DNA of 64,000 bases from Pseudoips prasinana (Eukaryota > Arthropoda > Insecta > Lepidoptera > Nolidae), in the NCBI GenBank assembly GCA_951640165.1, contig OX621266.1, positions 4,154,001 to 4,218,000 of the forward strand, written 5' to 3'. Under the pieces are notes generated by a model, which worked only from the letters and a program-made list of their open reading frames with translations, did not search any database and had not been told where the DNA came from. Each line of letters begins with the position of its first letter. Positions within the stretch are counted from its first letter, which is position 1. Shown here piece by piece: positions 45,155 to 57,900 of the stretch. Made by a program: the position numbers and the translations under genes.

Positions 45155-46240
45155 TAAAAAAAGTAAAAGTAAAATACTCTTTATTGTACACCATAACTTA
45201 ACATTAAAAAAAAAAATGAGCATACATAAATTAAGTACAAAGGGCGGTCTTATCGCTACTGCGATTTCTTCCAGACAACCAATTATGGAGTGGATAGACT
45301 AAGGAAAGGGAAAACAGGGTAGGTAGGTGTAACAATAGGTCAACTTAATGCAAACATAAACTTATACAAATTAATAACAAAAAGTAAAAAAAGAAATTCA
45401 TAGAATAATTTAAAAAAAAAGTCTATAAAAGCAGGAATGCGCGAGAAAAAAAAAACCAAAGGCGACAGCGGTAAATAAATATGCTTATACAGTAGTCTAG
45501 GCAGATAGATAATGTTTTTTAACATTATTTTAAAAAATATTTAACGATTGCGCTTTTCTTATTGTTAAGGGCAGTGCGTTCCACAGGCGCACAGCCTGCA
45601 CTGTAAATGATTTGCCGTAATAATCGGTGGAATGACTTGGCATTTGCAGTTTAAGGTTCTCTGATGACCTCAAGCATCTTGAATGTGTGTCATGTAGGAA
45701 CTCGAAACGTTCTTTAAGACAAGATGGTGATGAAGGATTAAACAGTATATTATAAAGAAGGGCTAAAATGTGAGTGTTCCGGCGAAGGCGAATAGGAAGC
45801 CACTTGAGCTGACGGCGATAATCAGAAACATGGTCATATTTGCGTAATCCAAATATAAACCTTATGCAGACATTTTGAAGCCGCTCAAGTTTGTCAAGTT
45901 GTGCTTTTGTGAGATCAAGATAGCTGGTATCGGCATAGTCAAGAATAGGAAGAAGGAGGGATTGTGCGAGCGCAATTTTTGTGGCAGTGGGTAGAAAGTT
46001 GCGTAGTCTTCGCAAGATCCCTGCAGAGGCAAAAACCTTACGACTAACTTCTTGTAGCTGTAGATCCCAGGATAACTTATTGTCTATATAAATTCCCAAG
46101 TTTTTTACATTTTCCTTAAAAGGTATTGTGATGTTGTTAAAGTAAACTGGTGGAACCTGAGACCAAGCTATCTTTGAAATTAACCTGGGGCTACCAACAA
46201 CTGTAACCTGCGTCTTTTCAGGATTAACAGTATAATACAC
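45155..46240 (-). pseudogene. LINE ORF2 C-terminal part with 3' untranslated region
   Basis: The frame (46240 to 45530) encodes about 236 residues starting at PEKTQVTVVGS, after where the YxDD box would be, through VKNLGIYIDNKLSWDLQL, LLPILDYADTSYLDL and RLQNVCIRFIFGL to AVRLWNALPLTIRK at the end. This is a 5'-truncated Jockey/CR1-like copy. The 3' untranslated region (45155-45529) carries 'tactgcgatttcttccag', a relative of the 'ctgctggaagaaatttctt' element at 49170, and ends with AATAAA and a TTTTAC-type tail in minus orientation. Confidence 0.8.
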
Positions 46241-46486
46241 AATAAAAAAAATTGGTTGACTAAAATATTCCTTCTTATGATGTTGGCTGAATTATTTTAT
46301 GTGGCATTACAGAAACAAATTTTTATTCCTCGCTTTGATCCAGATTTCAATAAATCGGGTAACTTACCATTAATGGGTAATTCTTGATGAAACTAAGGTT
46401 GTCGGGAGTTTTAAACGTAGTTTGTTATATTCTCTTTGGGGAGTTTTGGCGCCAACGCGGAAAAAGAGACATCGAGGCATTGTGCC

Positions 46487-46514
46487 AGTGAACGCAAATA
46501 AACATGGAAGCATT
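46487..46514 (+). repeat. 28-bp inverted repeat, left
   Basis: Exactly complementary to 52503-52530, 6 kb away. The pair brackets the LINE and the THAP exons; it could be a relic of transposon ends. Confidence 0.6.
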
Positions 46515-46767
46515 TCTAGCTCGCGAAAATAAATTTAATAAATTTATAAATTTTTATTCAAGAAATAATGTGTACAAAATTATATTTACTTAATTTAAAA
46601 ATAATTAATACTAAGCTATTGACAATTTGTGCCTGTACTAGGTTAAACCTGTACCACAGGCGTTCTAACGGCTTAAAAGGTATACTTATTCTTTGTTAAA
46701 AATTTAAATAACATTTAATTATACATACAAATTCAAAAACCTAAGATATAATGTTTAAAAAATTAAC

Positions 46768-49700
46768 TTATTTTAGAATACTAAATAATCCCTCAGTCTC
46801 ATCATAGCTCAATTTTTGTAAAAAATTGCTGACTGTTTTTTTACAATTTGTATAGTTAAGGTTATATATAGATAGTGACTTATTTATTTTATTGTAAAGA
46901 TATGGTCCGAGAAAAGGATAAAATCTGTTTGCATAAATAAACTTTGACTCTGATGCACTAGTGCAGATAATATCTTTCCGTCTCTTGGTGTTAGTAAGGT
47001 TAGCATTGTAAGTGAGTGTTGTGTGTTGTTTTAAAATTGCACGTTTAATAAATAGTTGGCGGACAGTTAAAACGTTGCATTTTTCATACAGGAGGCACGT
47101 AGGAAAAAGGAAAGGTCGAAAAGTTGCAACTTTTAGTATTGCTCGTTGGGCACGTTCAATGATTAACATTAATGTTTTTGGAGCACCACCCCAGGAAGTA
47201 ATGCAGTATTGAATAATAGATTGACATAATGCCTGATAGACTAGTCTAATCAATTTCATATCAGCAATATGCCGTAGCTTTTTAAATACGAATATGAGTT
47301 TCCGTACACGATTTGACAAGGCAAGGATATGTTGTTTAAATGATAGAGTTTCATCAATAATAACACCAAGGTACTTCATGCTATTTGTGTTAGCAATAAC
47401 TGGACAGTCGCAAGGAACCAAGGGACTGGGACAATAGTGTGCATATATGTTATCTTGTTTAGGAAGTCTGTGGTTTTTACGCATGCAAAAATTTATAAAC
47501 ATTGTCTTTTCAGCATTTAATGTTAGTAGATTATTTCTAAGCCATTTATTTATCACATTAAACCCATGTTGTGCGTAATAATGAACCGCAGTAGTGTTTG
47601 GAGCAGAAAAAATTAAAGCTGTGTCATCAGCATAGGAAATTACTTTTCCATGGTCTAACTTTAAGGAACACAGATCATTTATGTAAATCAGGAATAGGGT
47701 AGGGCCCAATATACTCCCCTGGGGGATTCCAAAAGCAGGAATTTTTATGTCCGTACTGATGAATTGGTCAATTTTAACACATTGAGTACGGTCATTTAAA
47801 TAGCTTGCGAAGAGTTTCAACTGGGTGCCCCTAATTCCTAATGCCTCTAACTTGTATAGAAGGTTAGGAATAGACACGGTGTCGAATGCCTTCGCTAGAT
47901 CAAGGAAAATACCAGTTACTAGGTTCCCTTTTCCCAGTTCCTCTGTGACAAAATCAGTTAAATGTTCAACCGCGTCTGATGTGGATAAATTAGCTCTAAA
48001 ACCAAATTGCATGTTTGAAAGCAAAGAGTTCTTTTCTAGATATAAGACAAGTCTATTGTTTATTATTTTTTCTAGAATTTTGGAAAAGGAAGGTAGTAAC
48101 GAAATTGGCCTGTAATTAGTTACAAGATCCCTACTCCCTGATTTGTGAACGGGAATAACAACGGCTTTTTTGAGACATTTGGGAAAAATTCCATCAGAGA
48201 GGCAGGTTTGAAAAATGAAAGTTAAAGGAGGGACTAGGATGTGCTTAAATCTTTTGGGAATATTATTACTTATGTTATCCCAACCCGCTGCGCAACTGTT
48301 TTTTAACCCTACAATAATTCGTTCTACTTCAGATTCATCTGTGTCTAACAGAACAAAAGATTTCCCACTATGGAGTTGAGTCCTTGTAGAAGAATAACCA
48401 GTCAAGTTAACGTTTTGCTCTTTTATTTTATCCCCGAGTTCCTTTCCAACGTTTGCAAAAAACTTATTAGCGTTGTCAGCAGCGATAATCGGTGAGGAGT
48501 GAGTGCGTAGTAAACTTGAAGACGATTTATGCTGGTTAGAAGAAAAGGTAGTGGATTTTATAACTTTCCAAAGCTGTTTACTATTTGAACCTGCTTCATC
48601 AAGTTGTTTTTTGTCAAACTCAATTTTAATTTTTTTCAACAAGTTATTACAGAAATTTCTGTATCTTTTATAAGATAATTGTAATGTATAATTATGTGGA
48701 GATTGCTTAACTATTTTATGTAATTTATCTCGGTGACGTATACAACGTAAAAGGCCCGGTGTGATCCATGGCTTAATGTTAATATTTTTCCTACTCAATC
48801 TAATTATAGTTGTATTACGTAAAATTGCTTCTTGCAGTTTATTAATCACGTATAACAATGCCGTATTAGCATCAGCAGAATAGTAAACTGGGTCAAAATT
48901 AATATTGCACAAATCACATTCAAGGTTACACATGTTTATGTGTGATTTTTGTTGCGATTGCATTAACTGTTTACGCAGCGATAATTCAAGTGTAGTTAGA
49001 ACTAAATAGTGATCAGTTATTGTGGCGTTGGTAACAAGGGTCAAGCTTGGTAATTTATTTATTTTTTTTTATTTATTTATTCATTCATGTACACACAAAA
49101 ATCATAGAATAATATACAAAAAGAAACAAAGAGTACACAGGATCTGCTTATTTCGTAAGAAATTTCTTCCAGCAGACCCGCGAAAGGAAAAAAATAAGTG
49201 AAGATAGTCAAAAATGTGTGTAGGTCAATAATAAACTTACATACTAATAATTTACATAAATACTTAAATACGAATATATACCACTATTATACTCAATGTT
49301 AAATTTAAAATACACTAAATACTAATACTAACGTACATTCTAAGTGGATGAAATGGATAGATAATGATTTTTTACTTGACTTTTAAACGAATAAATCGAA
49401 TAATTTAGCTTTAAGCAAGACGTGATCTAAACAAGAACCACTCTGGTGAGTTGGAAAAGTGTGGGAAGGCAAAAGCCCATGAAACGCACTTAAATTAAGG
49501 TAGTTTTCCATCCCCGCATCGATGTTTTCAGGATTTATGTTTAAGTTGATATCTCCAGTTAAAACAATATTATTAAAAGAGGAGAGAGTTGAGAGTATTG
49601 TATTAAGAGAATTATGAAAAGAATGTAAATTTCTAAAAGAAGGAGGCCTGTAAATCGCCACGATTGCGATGTCGGTTCCAATTTTAATAACTAAGCAATT

Positions 49701-50066
49701 GCATTCCTGTGCAACGGGCTCTTCAACAATGACAAGAAGAGATTTTTTAGTATAGACAACCACCCCATCATTCTGATTGAAGTTGACTGAACTGTTGTAG
49801 TTGTTGTATCCCTGTATCACAGGAATATTACCATCACGATTGGAAAGCCAACATTCCGTAAGAATTATTACATCACAGTCCACATTTAATCTATGTAGAA
49901 AAATATTAAAACTGTCTATGTTCTTAAAAATACTCCGAATATTTTGTGTTAGTATCGTTAATGGGTTAGTAAATGCGGAAATGTATTGCTTGCAACTTTC
50001 AGTGTCACACTGTTTTGAGTCATACAAGCAAATTTTATCTACATCATCAATTAAATTATGCGTCAT
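46768..50066 (-). pseudogene. LINE ORF2: endonuclease and reverse transcriptase, split by an insertion
   Basis: The endonuclease occupies 50066-49401 (TQNIRS, TECWL, YRPPSF, TGDINLNI, SCLDHVLL) and resumes at 49057 with NATITDHY, so the insertion hit its last part. The reverse transcriptase is complete: NYRPISLLPSFSKILE, QFGFRANLSTSD, FLDLAKAFDTV, GIPQGSILGPTLF and the catalytic YADD (VISYADDTALIF), then thumb and C-terminal tail to TAA at 46768. Without the insertion the frame looks continuous, so the copy was inactivated late. The motifs match the LINE at 11967, a relative. Confidence 0.9.
49051..49407 (-). mobile_element. Nested 5'-truncated LINE tail, 7-bp target duplication
   Basis: TAATTTA stands at 49051-49057 and 49401-49407. 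The insert reads, on the minus strand, the last codons of an ORF2 (FKSQVKNHYL), a 3' untranslated region with 'cgcgggtctgctggaag', and an A-rich tail at 49058-49080. It is a member of the family at 10451-14620. Confidence 0.85.
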
Positions 50067-50125
50067 TGTGTAAAACTATATCTGTTCTAGTTAAGGCTAA
50101 TAAACAAAATAAAATGTACGGCGCT

Positions 50126-51190
50126 CTAGGCGCCCTCATAATCGATTGAGTTGATGTATCTTAGTTCTGCGCTCTTTTTAGCGGGACACTCAATGTCTCC
50201 AGTTTTGTGATTGCACGGCTTCTTAAAACGGAGGCATGTAGCACATCTTGGGGCATCACCTTTCTTTGTGCATTCTGCCATTGAATGCCCTGATTCGCCA
50301 CAATGTCCGCACATGGAAACGGTGTCCTTACAGAATTTTGCTGCGTGCCCGTATAGCTGGCATTTGTAGCACCTCGTTACAAGTGTAAAATCACTGGGCA
50401 AGAGGTCCAGTTTATGAAGATTCTGGATTGTGAAATTAGGGCTTTGCGGATATTAGCTGTGACCTCGATTATAAAATTGCATGTTGTGACATCTTTCTTA
50501 CCAGACTTGTGGCTTAGTTTTGTTGAGGACAAGAACTCTTCAAAAGTTAATGATGGGATCTTTTCGGTGACGTTCTGTTCGTAGATACACCGAAATAACT
50601 CCTTTTCTGTTAGCGATGTGGGCACTCCGACAATAACAATTCGAGTTTTGCGCTTGTAGGGATCACCAGCTGTAAGCCCGGACGACGATTGTTCCACAGC
50701 GACTTTTAATTTTTCTGCGTCTTCCTTGGTCTCGGTGTTAATGATGACTCCGCCATTAATCGTTTTACGTAGTCCACGAACTTGGAGCTTCATTTGCTCT
50801 GGCCGAATAATTTTTTGGATCATGGATTTGGTATCCTCGCTTGACGTAGACTTGCTTGAGTTGTTGGGGTAAATAGCCACGGAATTCATTTGGCTGGGCT
50901 TAATAAAATTATTAGAACCCCTCTTTACCATATCGGCAAAAGACGTAGTCCCTGATGATTCCTTGATGGTTTGTCTCAATCCGGATAATTGGTCTTTTAG
51001 TTCCCGCTCATCTTTTAGTTCGTCCACCCTGTTAAATGCTTGAATGGCTTTCTGCTTCAAGGACTGGTACATGACAGCCATTTGTGAACTACCATGTTCG
51101 ACTTTACGGCACAGGTTAGTTATGCGAAGTTTTTGCTCTGGGTTGAGCTTACCTTCAGTGATGATGGTGCAGACCCAACGCAGATTGTAC
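50126..51190 (-). pseudogene. LINE ORF1, gag-like with three CCHC knuckles
   Basis: Reading starts upstream of the in-frame methionine at 51081; the residues before it (ITEGKLNPEQKLRITNLCRKV) are in frame back to about 51190, so the original start may be lost. A central basic region with RIVIVGVPTSLTEKELFRCIYEQNV resembles the RNA-binding fold of gag-like ORF1 proteins. A one-base deletion near 50418 shifts the frame before the knuckles CYKCQLYGHAAKFC, CGHCGESGHSMAEC and CATCLRFKKPCNHKTGDIEC. The protein would coat LINE RNA. Confidence 0.85.
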
Positions 51191-51308
51191 CGCGGTAGGC
51201 GGGGCTTAAAAATTGTGCCGCGGACCGAGTGGGACCGAGTTTGCGCACTACAGGCATCAATGGCGGTCGTCTGTCAGTTATTAGTTTCAGCGTGTTTAAT
51301 TTCCAAAA

Positions 51309-51670
51309 ATGCCTTCCTGTGCAGTGAAGTGGTGTATTAATAAATCTCATTTGCATAACAAGAGTGTTGGAATTAGTTATTACGAGTAAGTACATCGCTA
51401 TATATTTTAATTTTATTAAATATGAAGTCAATCAAATTGCCACAAAATATATGGTGATGTTGTTATGCAAACGAATCAATTTATTTATCTACACAAAAAT
51501 TATGACGATTTTTTTTATTTATTACAATTATTTTAATCGTAGATAAAATACTCAGCATCTTTAGGGTATGCACAAAGAATGGTAATGGTGGTATTAAAAC
51601 AGCTTGGTTTCTTCAAATTTCCACTCGGTCTAAAGCGAAGAGAACTATGGACGAAAACGGTTCGTTTGGA
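51309..51670 (+). pseudogene. THAP-domain exons, decayed
   Basis: The first exon (51309-51387) encodes MPSCAVKWCINKSHLHN and on to GISYY before a GTAAGT donor; this is the C-x2..5-C start of a THAP zinc finger. About 220 bp later, 51615-51665 reads FKFPLGLKRRELWTKTVR, the FPxD...RRxxW part of the same domain. THAP domains bind DNA in P-element-like transposases and in host regulators. No transposase follows, so the source is open. The upstream 51190-51300 region ('ggcggggcttaaaaatt') may be its promoter. Confidence 0.6.
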
Positions 51671-52502
51671 AATGAATTCAATTCAATTTTATTTATATAT
51701 TTACAGGGTAACTTGTAAAGCACCAATTACCTCACAGCACTAGATAGCTAAAACCATAAGCAACAACATTTATTTTACAACTTTTGATAATTTGTATTTT
51801 TTTTTTTTGTAAAAAGTCTATATTAATTAATTTACTACTTTAATGGTTATAACTATACGTGCATCGTAAATAATATGTAACCAGGCGGCTTGCGTAATCT
51901 TTGCGATGCCCGTAGAGTAAGTTGTTGCTTATGGTGTTAGCTTCCTAGTCCTGCGAGGTTGTTGGTATTTTACAAGTAACCCTACATATCTAGATCATCT
52001 ATAATTTCAAGTCGATTCGTCCACGCGTTTTCAACATAATGGGTATTGACAGACAGACGGACGGATGGATAAAGAAGTGAAGGGGGCCCTAAAAAGTAGT
52101 ACTTAAGTGTTATGTATACCTACGGAAATTGTAAATAATAATTAGTGAATTTACCTATTATCATAGCAAATAAACCCATTACTCGCCAAATACTGCTCTA
52201 TTTAAAGACCTTAGAAAACCCTTGCCGTAAAGTTCAAGATACTTACTGTATATTTTATATAATTCTTTATTATTTTAATAACATCAATGTCACGGTGAAT
52301 TATTTTCGTTGCACTTTATAACATAAAACATCCCTCGGCGAATGTCATGAACATGGTAATTTAGACCCGAACATGACGTCATAAAGTCTACTTTTAAAAG
52401 GTGTATCTGAGCGGTAATATTTTGGCCAATCAGAGACGGTATTCCGTTGTGTCAGTCTGATTGGGATATTGGGTCAAAATTTGCGCTTAGTTTCCTTGAA
52501 GT
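51671..52502. other. No recognised gene
   Basis: AT-rich, with a T-run near 51800. No coding or repeat signal is supported. Confidence 0.45.
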
Positions 52503-52530
52503 AATGCTTCCATGTTTATTTGCGTTCACT
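52503..52530 (-). repeat. 28-bp inverted repeat, right
   Basis: Complement of 46487-46514. Confidence 0.6.
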
Positions 52531-53234
52531 GCATTGTGCATTGTTTCAATTTCAAAAACTGGTGTAAATTCGAGTTCTTATGTGTAAATATGGTGATTTT
52601 TTTGACAACGCCGCTAGGCTAGGTGGTTGTGATTTTGAAAGCGGGTGTTTTTGTGATTTTTGGGCAGGATGTTTTTCTACAATATGTGAGCTGACGTCAG
52701 GTGATGCTCCATTTCAAATTGGCTATGGTATGGATTGCTATATTCATTGGATGCCAAAGATTGATTTATGACACTGCGCAAGGTAGAAATTTCAGTGATA
52801 CGTTTTCCAGGAGTGGACTCAGCTGCTTTTGCAGAGATAGGAAGCATTCGGCACCAATGTCTATTGGGGGGGGGGGGGGGGGGGGGTGAGAGTTTCGTTG
52901 CCAAAGTTAATTTCTGCATTGACGGGTGGATTCTTGCAGGGATACGCTAAGATGACTGCTGTCATTCTCGAGATGTTTTGTTTACGTCGTTGGTGGGGTT
53001 TCGATTTGAAACTCGTGTGTGGTTCGTAAGTGTTGTCGGTGCATGATAAATATTGGTAAAAAAATACTCATCGCCACAAAATTCGTAAAGAGGTTGATAT
53101 CAGAATGACCGAACAGTCCTATAAAAAAAAAAGACTTAACGTAGTAAAAATATTACGAAATCATAAGCTGTACCAAAATCTAATTTAGATGACCGTGATA
53201 ACGTCATCAATAGATGACATCAAAAATGTATAGC
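52531..53234. other. No recognised gene; contains a poly(G) run
   Basis: A short frame at 52580-52771 is cysteine-rich but has no known motif. 52865-52886 is an uninterrupted run of about 22 G, a likely slippage site. Confidence 0.45.
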
Positions 53235-53393
53235 CACTTGTCTGTATGGATCATATCAGTGATTTAGTCTGACAACTGACAGGCAAGTGACAAAAAGAAG
53301 TTACTTAAATAATTATTTTAAGCCCTTAAAATAATTAACTTCTTTTGGTCACTTGCCTGTACGGGTCACATTAGTGATTTAGTCTGTCAACTG
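53235..53393. repeat. Hairpin flanked by 44-bp direct repeats
   Basis: 53235-53278 and 53350-53393 are direct repeats ('gtgatttagtctg' in both). Between and overlapping them 53280-53359 folds back: 'caggcaagtgac' pairs with 'gtcacttgcctg' and 'aattattttaag' with 'cttaaaataatt'. It resembles a MITE-like hairpin with duplicated flank. Confidence 0.7.
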
Positions 53394-54109
53394 GGAAAAT
53401 TAAACCTTATGAAAAGACTTCTTGTTTCAGGTTAACATATCTACGTTCAGGGCACGAGCTTCTTGGCAGAATGGCCGTGATAGCCTGCCAATTAACTAAT
53501 TGGTTAAACTTATACTGTAAAGATATTAGATTGTATTATAATTGTTAGTCACACCATAATTATATAATATCTACATTGTTTCTAAAGTGAGGCGAGAAAA
53601 ACAACACCTGCAGTCGAACTTAAAGTTTGGCAAATGAAAGTTGAGCCTCGCAAAACGCGGTAAATTCAAATAATTTGAAGCAGGTAACACATAATATAGT
53701 TAGAGAAAACGATTTTGATATTTTATTATTTTTGGGTTCAAATTTAATATTATTAATTATTATACTACTCGTTACTTGCACTCCGCCACTCGTTTGGTAT
53801 GTGAGATCTACATGATGCATGTAAAGTCAAAACTTTTTAACAATGTGTGAGGAACTTTCGAAGATTTAATATTCTGAACCAATATGCATTTACACTTTTA
53901 TGTATATGGACTCCACGCAATTAAATGACATGACATGACACTTGATCTACTGAGCTATTTAAGCCAGATATGTATACCATGGTCGGTAGATTAACATGCT
54001 CTCTCATATAAATATATCATTAATTTATTATATTATTGTAAATGTTTAAAACGTAAATAATATAGTGATAAGTTGTAAAGAAATAAAAATATGTATGTGT
54101 GTACATTCA
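53394..54109. other. No recognised gene
   Basis: AT-rich sequence without supported features. Confidence 0.45.
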
Positions 54110-54562
54110 GTCAAAAAAGTATCGGGAATGGATGATTTGTTTATGGTTCCAAATTCAAATTTTTGTTTTTTTTGTTGTTGGTAGATTGGCACAACTGTTT
54201 TCCATTTTGGCGCGGAGTTTGAGTTGCATCTGTTATTTATATTAAATACAGTGCTGGTTTTAGTAATATCATATAAAGTGTGTATTGCGAATTTCGTAAT
54301 GGACAAAAATATCGAACAAAGAGTTTGTCTTAAATTTTGCATCGCTAATGGAATTTCGTGTTCGCAGTCACTGAAAATGTTACAGAAGGCTTACGGTGAA
54401 TCGATTTTATCAAAAACTCGTGCTTATAAGTGGTTCAAAGCGTTCAAAAGCGGTCGAGATGTGATGAAAGATTTGCCTCGCTCTGGTAGGCCATCAACGT
54501 CTGCAACTAGAACGGCCGTTTGGCATCAAGAGCTTCGAGTCGGCATGCTCAAAGTTTTATAA
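54110..54562 (+). pseudogene. Mariner transposase N-terminus, rosa-like, truncated
   Basis: The left end reads 'cattcagtcaaaaaagtatc', typical of a mariner terminal inverted repeat, preceded by TA in 'gtacat'. From ATG at 54299 the frame gives about 70 residues of the HTH DNA-binding region: EQRVCLKFCIANGIS, KMLQKAYGESILSKTRAYKWFKAF and DLPRSGRPSTSA. After SATRT the sequence jumps and soon stops; the D,D34D catalytic domain and the right end are absent. Mariner transposases normally have about 345 residues. Confidence 0.8.
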
Positions 54563-54580
54563 ACTTGATTTGATGACGTG

Positions 54581-54840
54581 CCTGTTGGCGTGGTTGTAAG
54601 ATACGCTGCCTTTAACGCCGCAGGTCGTGGGTTCGATTCCCACCCGGGACAAATATTTGTGTGCATGAACATGTCTGTTAGTCCTGAGTCTAGGTGTAAA
54701 TTATCTGTATAAGTATGTATTTACAAAAGAAAAATAGTATATGTAATATATCAGTTATCTGGTTTCCATAGTACAAGCTCTGCTTAGTTTGGGATCAGAT
54801 GGCCGTGTGTGAATAATGTCCTACGATATTATTATTATTA
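54581..54840 (+). repeat. SINE S1-related copy
   Basis: The head 'ttggcgtggttgtaagatac' and B-box 'gggttcgattccc' (54630 on) are tRNA-like; the body shares 'ccatagtacaagctctgctt' with the copy at 42112 and the 3' end is an ATT repeat. Confidence 0.8.
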
Positions 54841-54844
54841 TTTG

Positions 54845-54962
54845 ACAGCTGCTCGCCATTCTCTCCTCTGAGTAGCAAGCCTCTCCCACGAGTTGCTGGA
54901 TATGGTGGTAGCAGTCAGATGGCGATTCAGGATATCCTTATATACTGTCTGCCCGGTTTGCG
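54845..54962 (-). pseudogene. LINE C-terminal scrap
   Basis: On the minus strand it encodes VYKDILNRHLTA followed by WERLATQRREWR, a motif typical of the C-terminal end of RTE-like and related LINE polyproteins. About 38 codons only. Confidence 0.5.
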
Positions 54963-57900
54963 TTCACCTGAGCTAAGCTCAGAGTTTAAACTAAAACGGT
55001 ATCGACTGTACTTAAATAATAATGTAAAGTTAATTATTACTCCATTTAACTCAGGAGTCATACCATTAACCTCAGGTGGTAGTCACATAAATATCATCGT
55101 AACATAATCTGTTCACGGTACGCACGTAAAATTAACTGCTTTAGTTATTAAGACTTTCACTAAGAATCGATTTATTTCTAGATTAAGATCTATCAGTAAA
55201 TAACCTTTCTATAAGTAAAGTGACCTTTAATGCGACACTTAACACAGCTTGTTCATATCAACATCTTTTTTGCGTCTAGTTCTGTATGGAAGGAAAAGTT
55301 GCCTAAATACTTTAATATATTTGATGCTAGTCTGACTGCTGAAGTTGAGCTCAAACAGATGAGAGGTTCTAAAATTGAGCACGGAAATTAAGCCACTATC
55401 GCTAAATAAGTCTGACTTGACGATGGGCCTAGAGGGTGGTATCTAGCTAAACAGATCCTACTCCCAAACGAACAGTTTTGTAGTATTATACAACTCAACT
55501 AAACGATTAACCTATCTGGCACGCTGAGTTTAATAATAATTGTCTGTAGTTCAAACACACTTAATTTTTATTAAATTGAGGTTATGTGTCTTAAATGTGC
55601 TCACTTTTCGTCTATTATACGTGGCGTTTTAGATTTTCTAGTGTTATAAAGTGGGTTAAAAGTTTGGTAACCAGATTAGTCACGTAAAACAAATTACTAT
55701 TGCCCGTTCACAGAAAAATATTTGATCCAAAATGGTTTCCTTATACCAAAGTAGGTTTCTATACCATTTTATTTTGTTTCCTAAAAACATCACCAACAGC
55801 AACATAAATCACGAATAACCTCAATATTGAATGATAAATGCAGAATTACATTTATTCGCTCTTGAGAAATAGCGGATGACGATGCAATAGTATGGACGAA
55901 GTTTAATCTTGGAAAGGATATTGACTGCTTATCCATACATAATAAGTAATAATAACATATACTTATTCATCATAATTTTATAGGCAAGCATACATTTTCA
56001 ACCAAATACAAAAAATGAGGAGTTTCTTTTTTATTTATTTTTACGATTTTAATAAAATACCTTTTTCATATAAAACCCTAACAATAAACTTATTCAAAAA
56101 GAAATTTAAAGAATTACTTAGTAAAAAAGGGTACTATAGTGTGAATAATTTTTTTAATAGATAAGTCTATTGTGCCAAATATGTGAAATTATTGTGTTTT
56201 AAATTGCGGCAAACTATTTTACATATATAAATTTTTAGTCATTTGTACGCCCGATTCGGCAGGACATGTTGATACCACTACTATCATTGTAACACCACAT
56301 GTAAAAATGTAACACATGTTTCATACAAATAAATCTTTATATTAACATATTACTAAAGTACACTATCTTATTAAAGAGAAAATATTGATTCTTCAAATTA
56401 TGTTATACCTGCCACGGCGTTGACTTTTTAAAACACTCTTCTTTGCGTTTATAACTTTTAAATCAATGGATAATACTTTGAGAACACATGTTTCAAGGGT
56501 TTTTTACTGTATATTGGAAATAAATAATTATCTAGAGTCATAGTATCCAGCCAGCAATCTGAGTGTATCTTTCTCTTAATTATGGAGATTCGTGTGAAAT
56601 GTTTTAGTTTAAGAAGACGTTTAAAAATCCGATAGCGAATTTTTCATTCGAAATTAGTTTGCCCACACAAGAGTCAGACAATCACAGTGAACACAAAGCT
56701 ACACCACTAACACCTGCCACGTATGATGTACATATCGTAGAGTAACATAAACACATACAGAGTTAGTTTTTGCGCTGTTCCAGATCACGCCTCAAACTTT
56801 CACTTAAGACAAACGAAATTAAAGGGTAAGTAGTGTCAGTTTGATGTCGTCGCACGCATGCATGCACGGAGCCATCCGCTATGTCGTCACTAGACTTGCA
56901 TACAATTTGCCATATGACAGATTACAAATTAAACTGGAAAATGATTACTACTGATCTGTGGAGGTTGTGTGGTTCACGTTTCAATTAAAATTTATTGGTA
57001 AAAGTTGATAAAAATATCATGTGTTTGTTATTCCGTGATAACATTATAAAAATATTGTTTTCGAGTCATGTAAATTGGTATTGATTTGATTTGATTTGAC
57101 CTTTATTTACTAAGAAATCGATTCCCACAATGCGTATCTTGCACAGCCAACCAAACATTTAATGGTGCACCGATGGTAATATCAAATTTTGGGCCAAAAT
57201 GGATTAAAATATTGTTTTTCACAAAATTGCAAACTGTGGGAACGTGCCTGTATACAAGGCAAAAGGTTCATTAAAATTATATTTTTTATTCAAAAATAAA
57301 TGTTATTGGCAAATTATATGCAATGGCACGGATCTCGCTATCTTTCACGCTGACATTATGATAATGTATTTAATAATTATTATGATTAAATCGGTTATCT
57401 GGTGTCTGGTGCAAGAGTTTTTATATTACATTGTTTGAACTCATTAACGTTAATCGATTATAGTAATCAACAACCAATTTAATTCGTGACTTAAACTTAT
57501 TTTGAGATTTCTCGTTTTCCAGATTGTAAATTGGGTCAATTTTTTACAGTTTGAAATAGAAAAATATAACGCTTTTTTTAAACCATATCTCAACTTATTA
57601 CAGTCAGGCCCAGAAATCCCCGTCTCCTTTAGGGAGGAAAATAAGAAATACGTTTGTATATGGGTAAATGGCTGATAGTAATAGCTTAATTAACTTAAGG
57701 CTTGAGATGATAACCCAATCAGATCATAGAACCAGCTACTCAAGTATAAAGTTAAGCACTGCTTCTAGTTGATTTTTATCTCTAAATACGCGCTGTTTAC
57801 GTATCCTCCACTTCTAAAGTATTTTAGATATATTTGTATGAAAAGTGAAATATATTTTTCTCATGTAATTTTCAGAATAATGTTAATTTTACATTTCATA

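Larger units (their letters stand above)
46530..51190 (-). mobile_element. LINE with CCHC ORF1 and full ORF2, minus strand
   Basis: From 51190 leftward it has ORF1 with zinc knuckles, ORF2 with endonuclease and reverse transcriptase, and a 3' untranslated region ending in an AATAAATTTAATAAATTT-type tail near 46530-46550. A 350-bp fragment of another LINE is nested at 49051-49407. The 5' boundary near 51190 is approximate. Confidence 0.85.

Noticed and set aside
52580..52771. Cysteine-rich 63-codon frame
   Set aside because: The cysteines do not follow a zinc-finger or toxin spacing, there is no signal peptide, and no flanking splice or promoter signal supports it.
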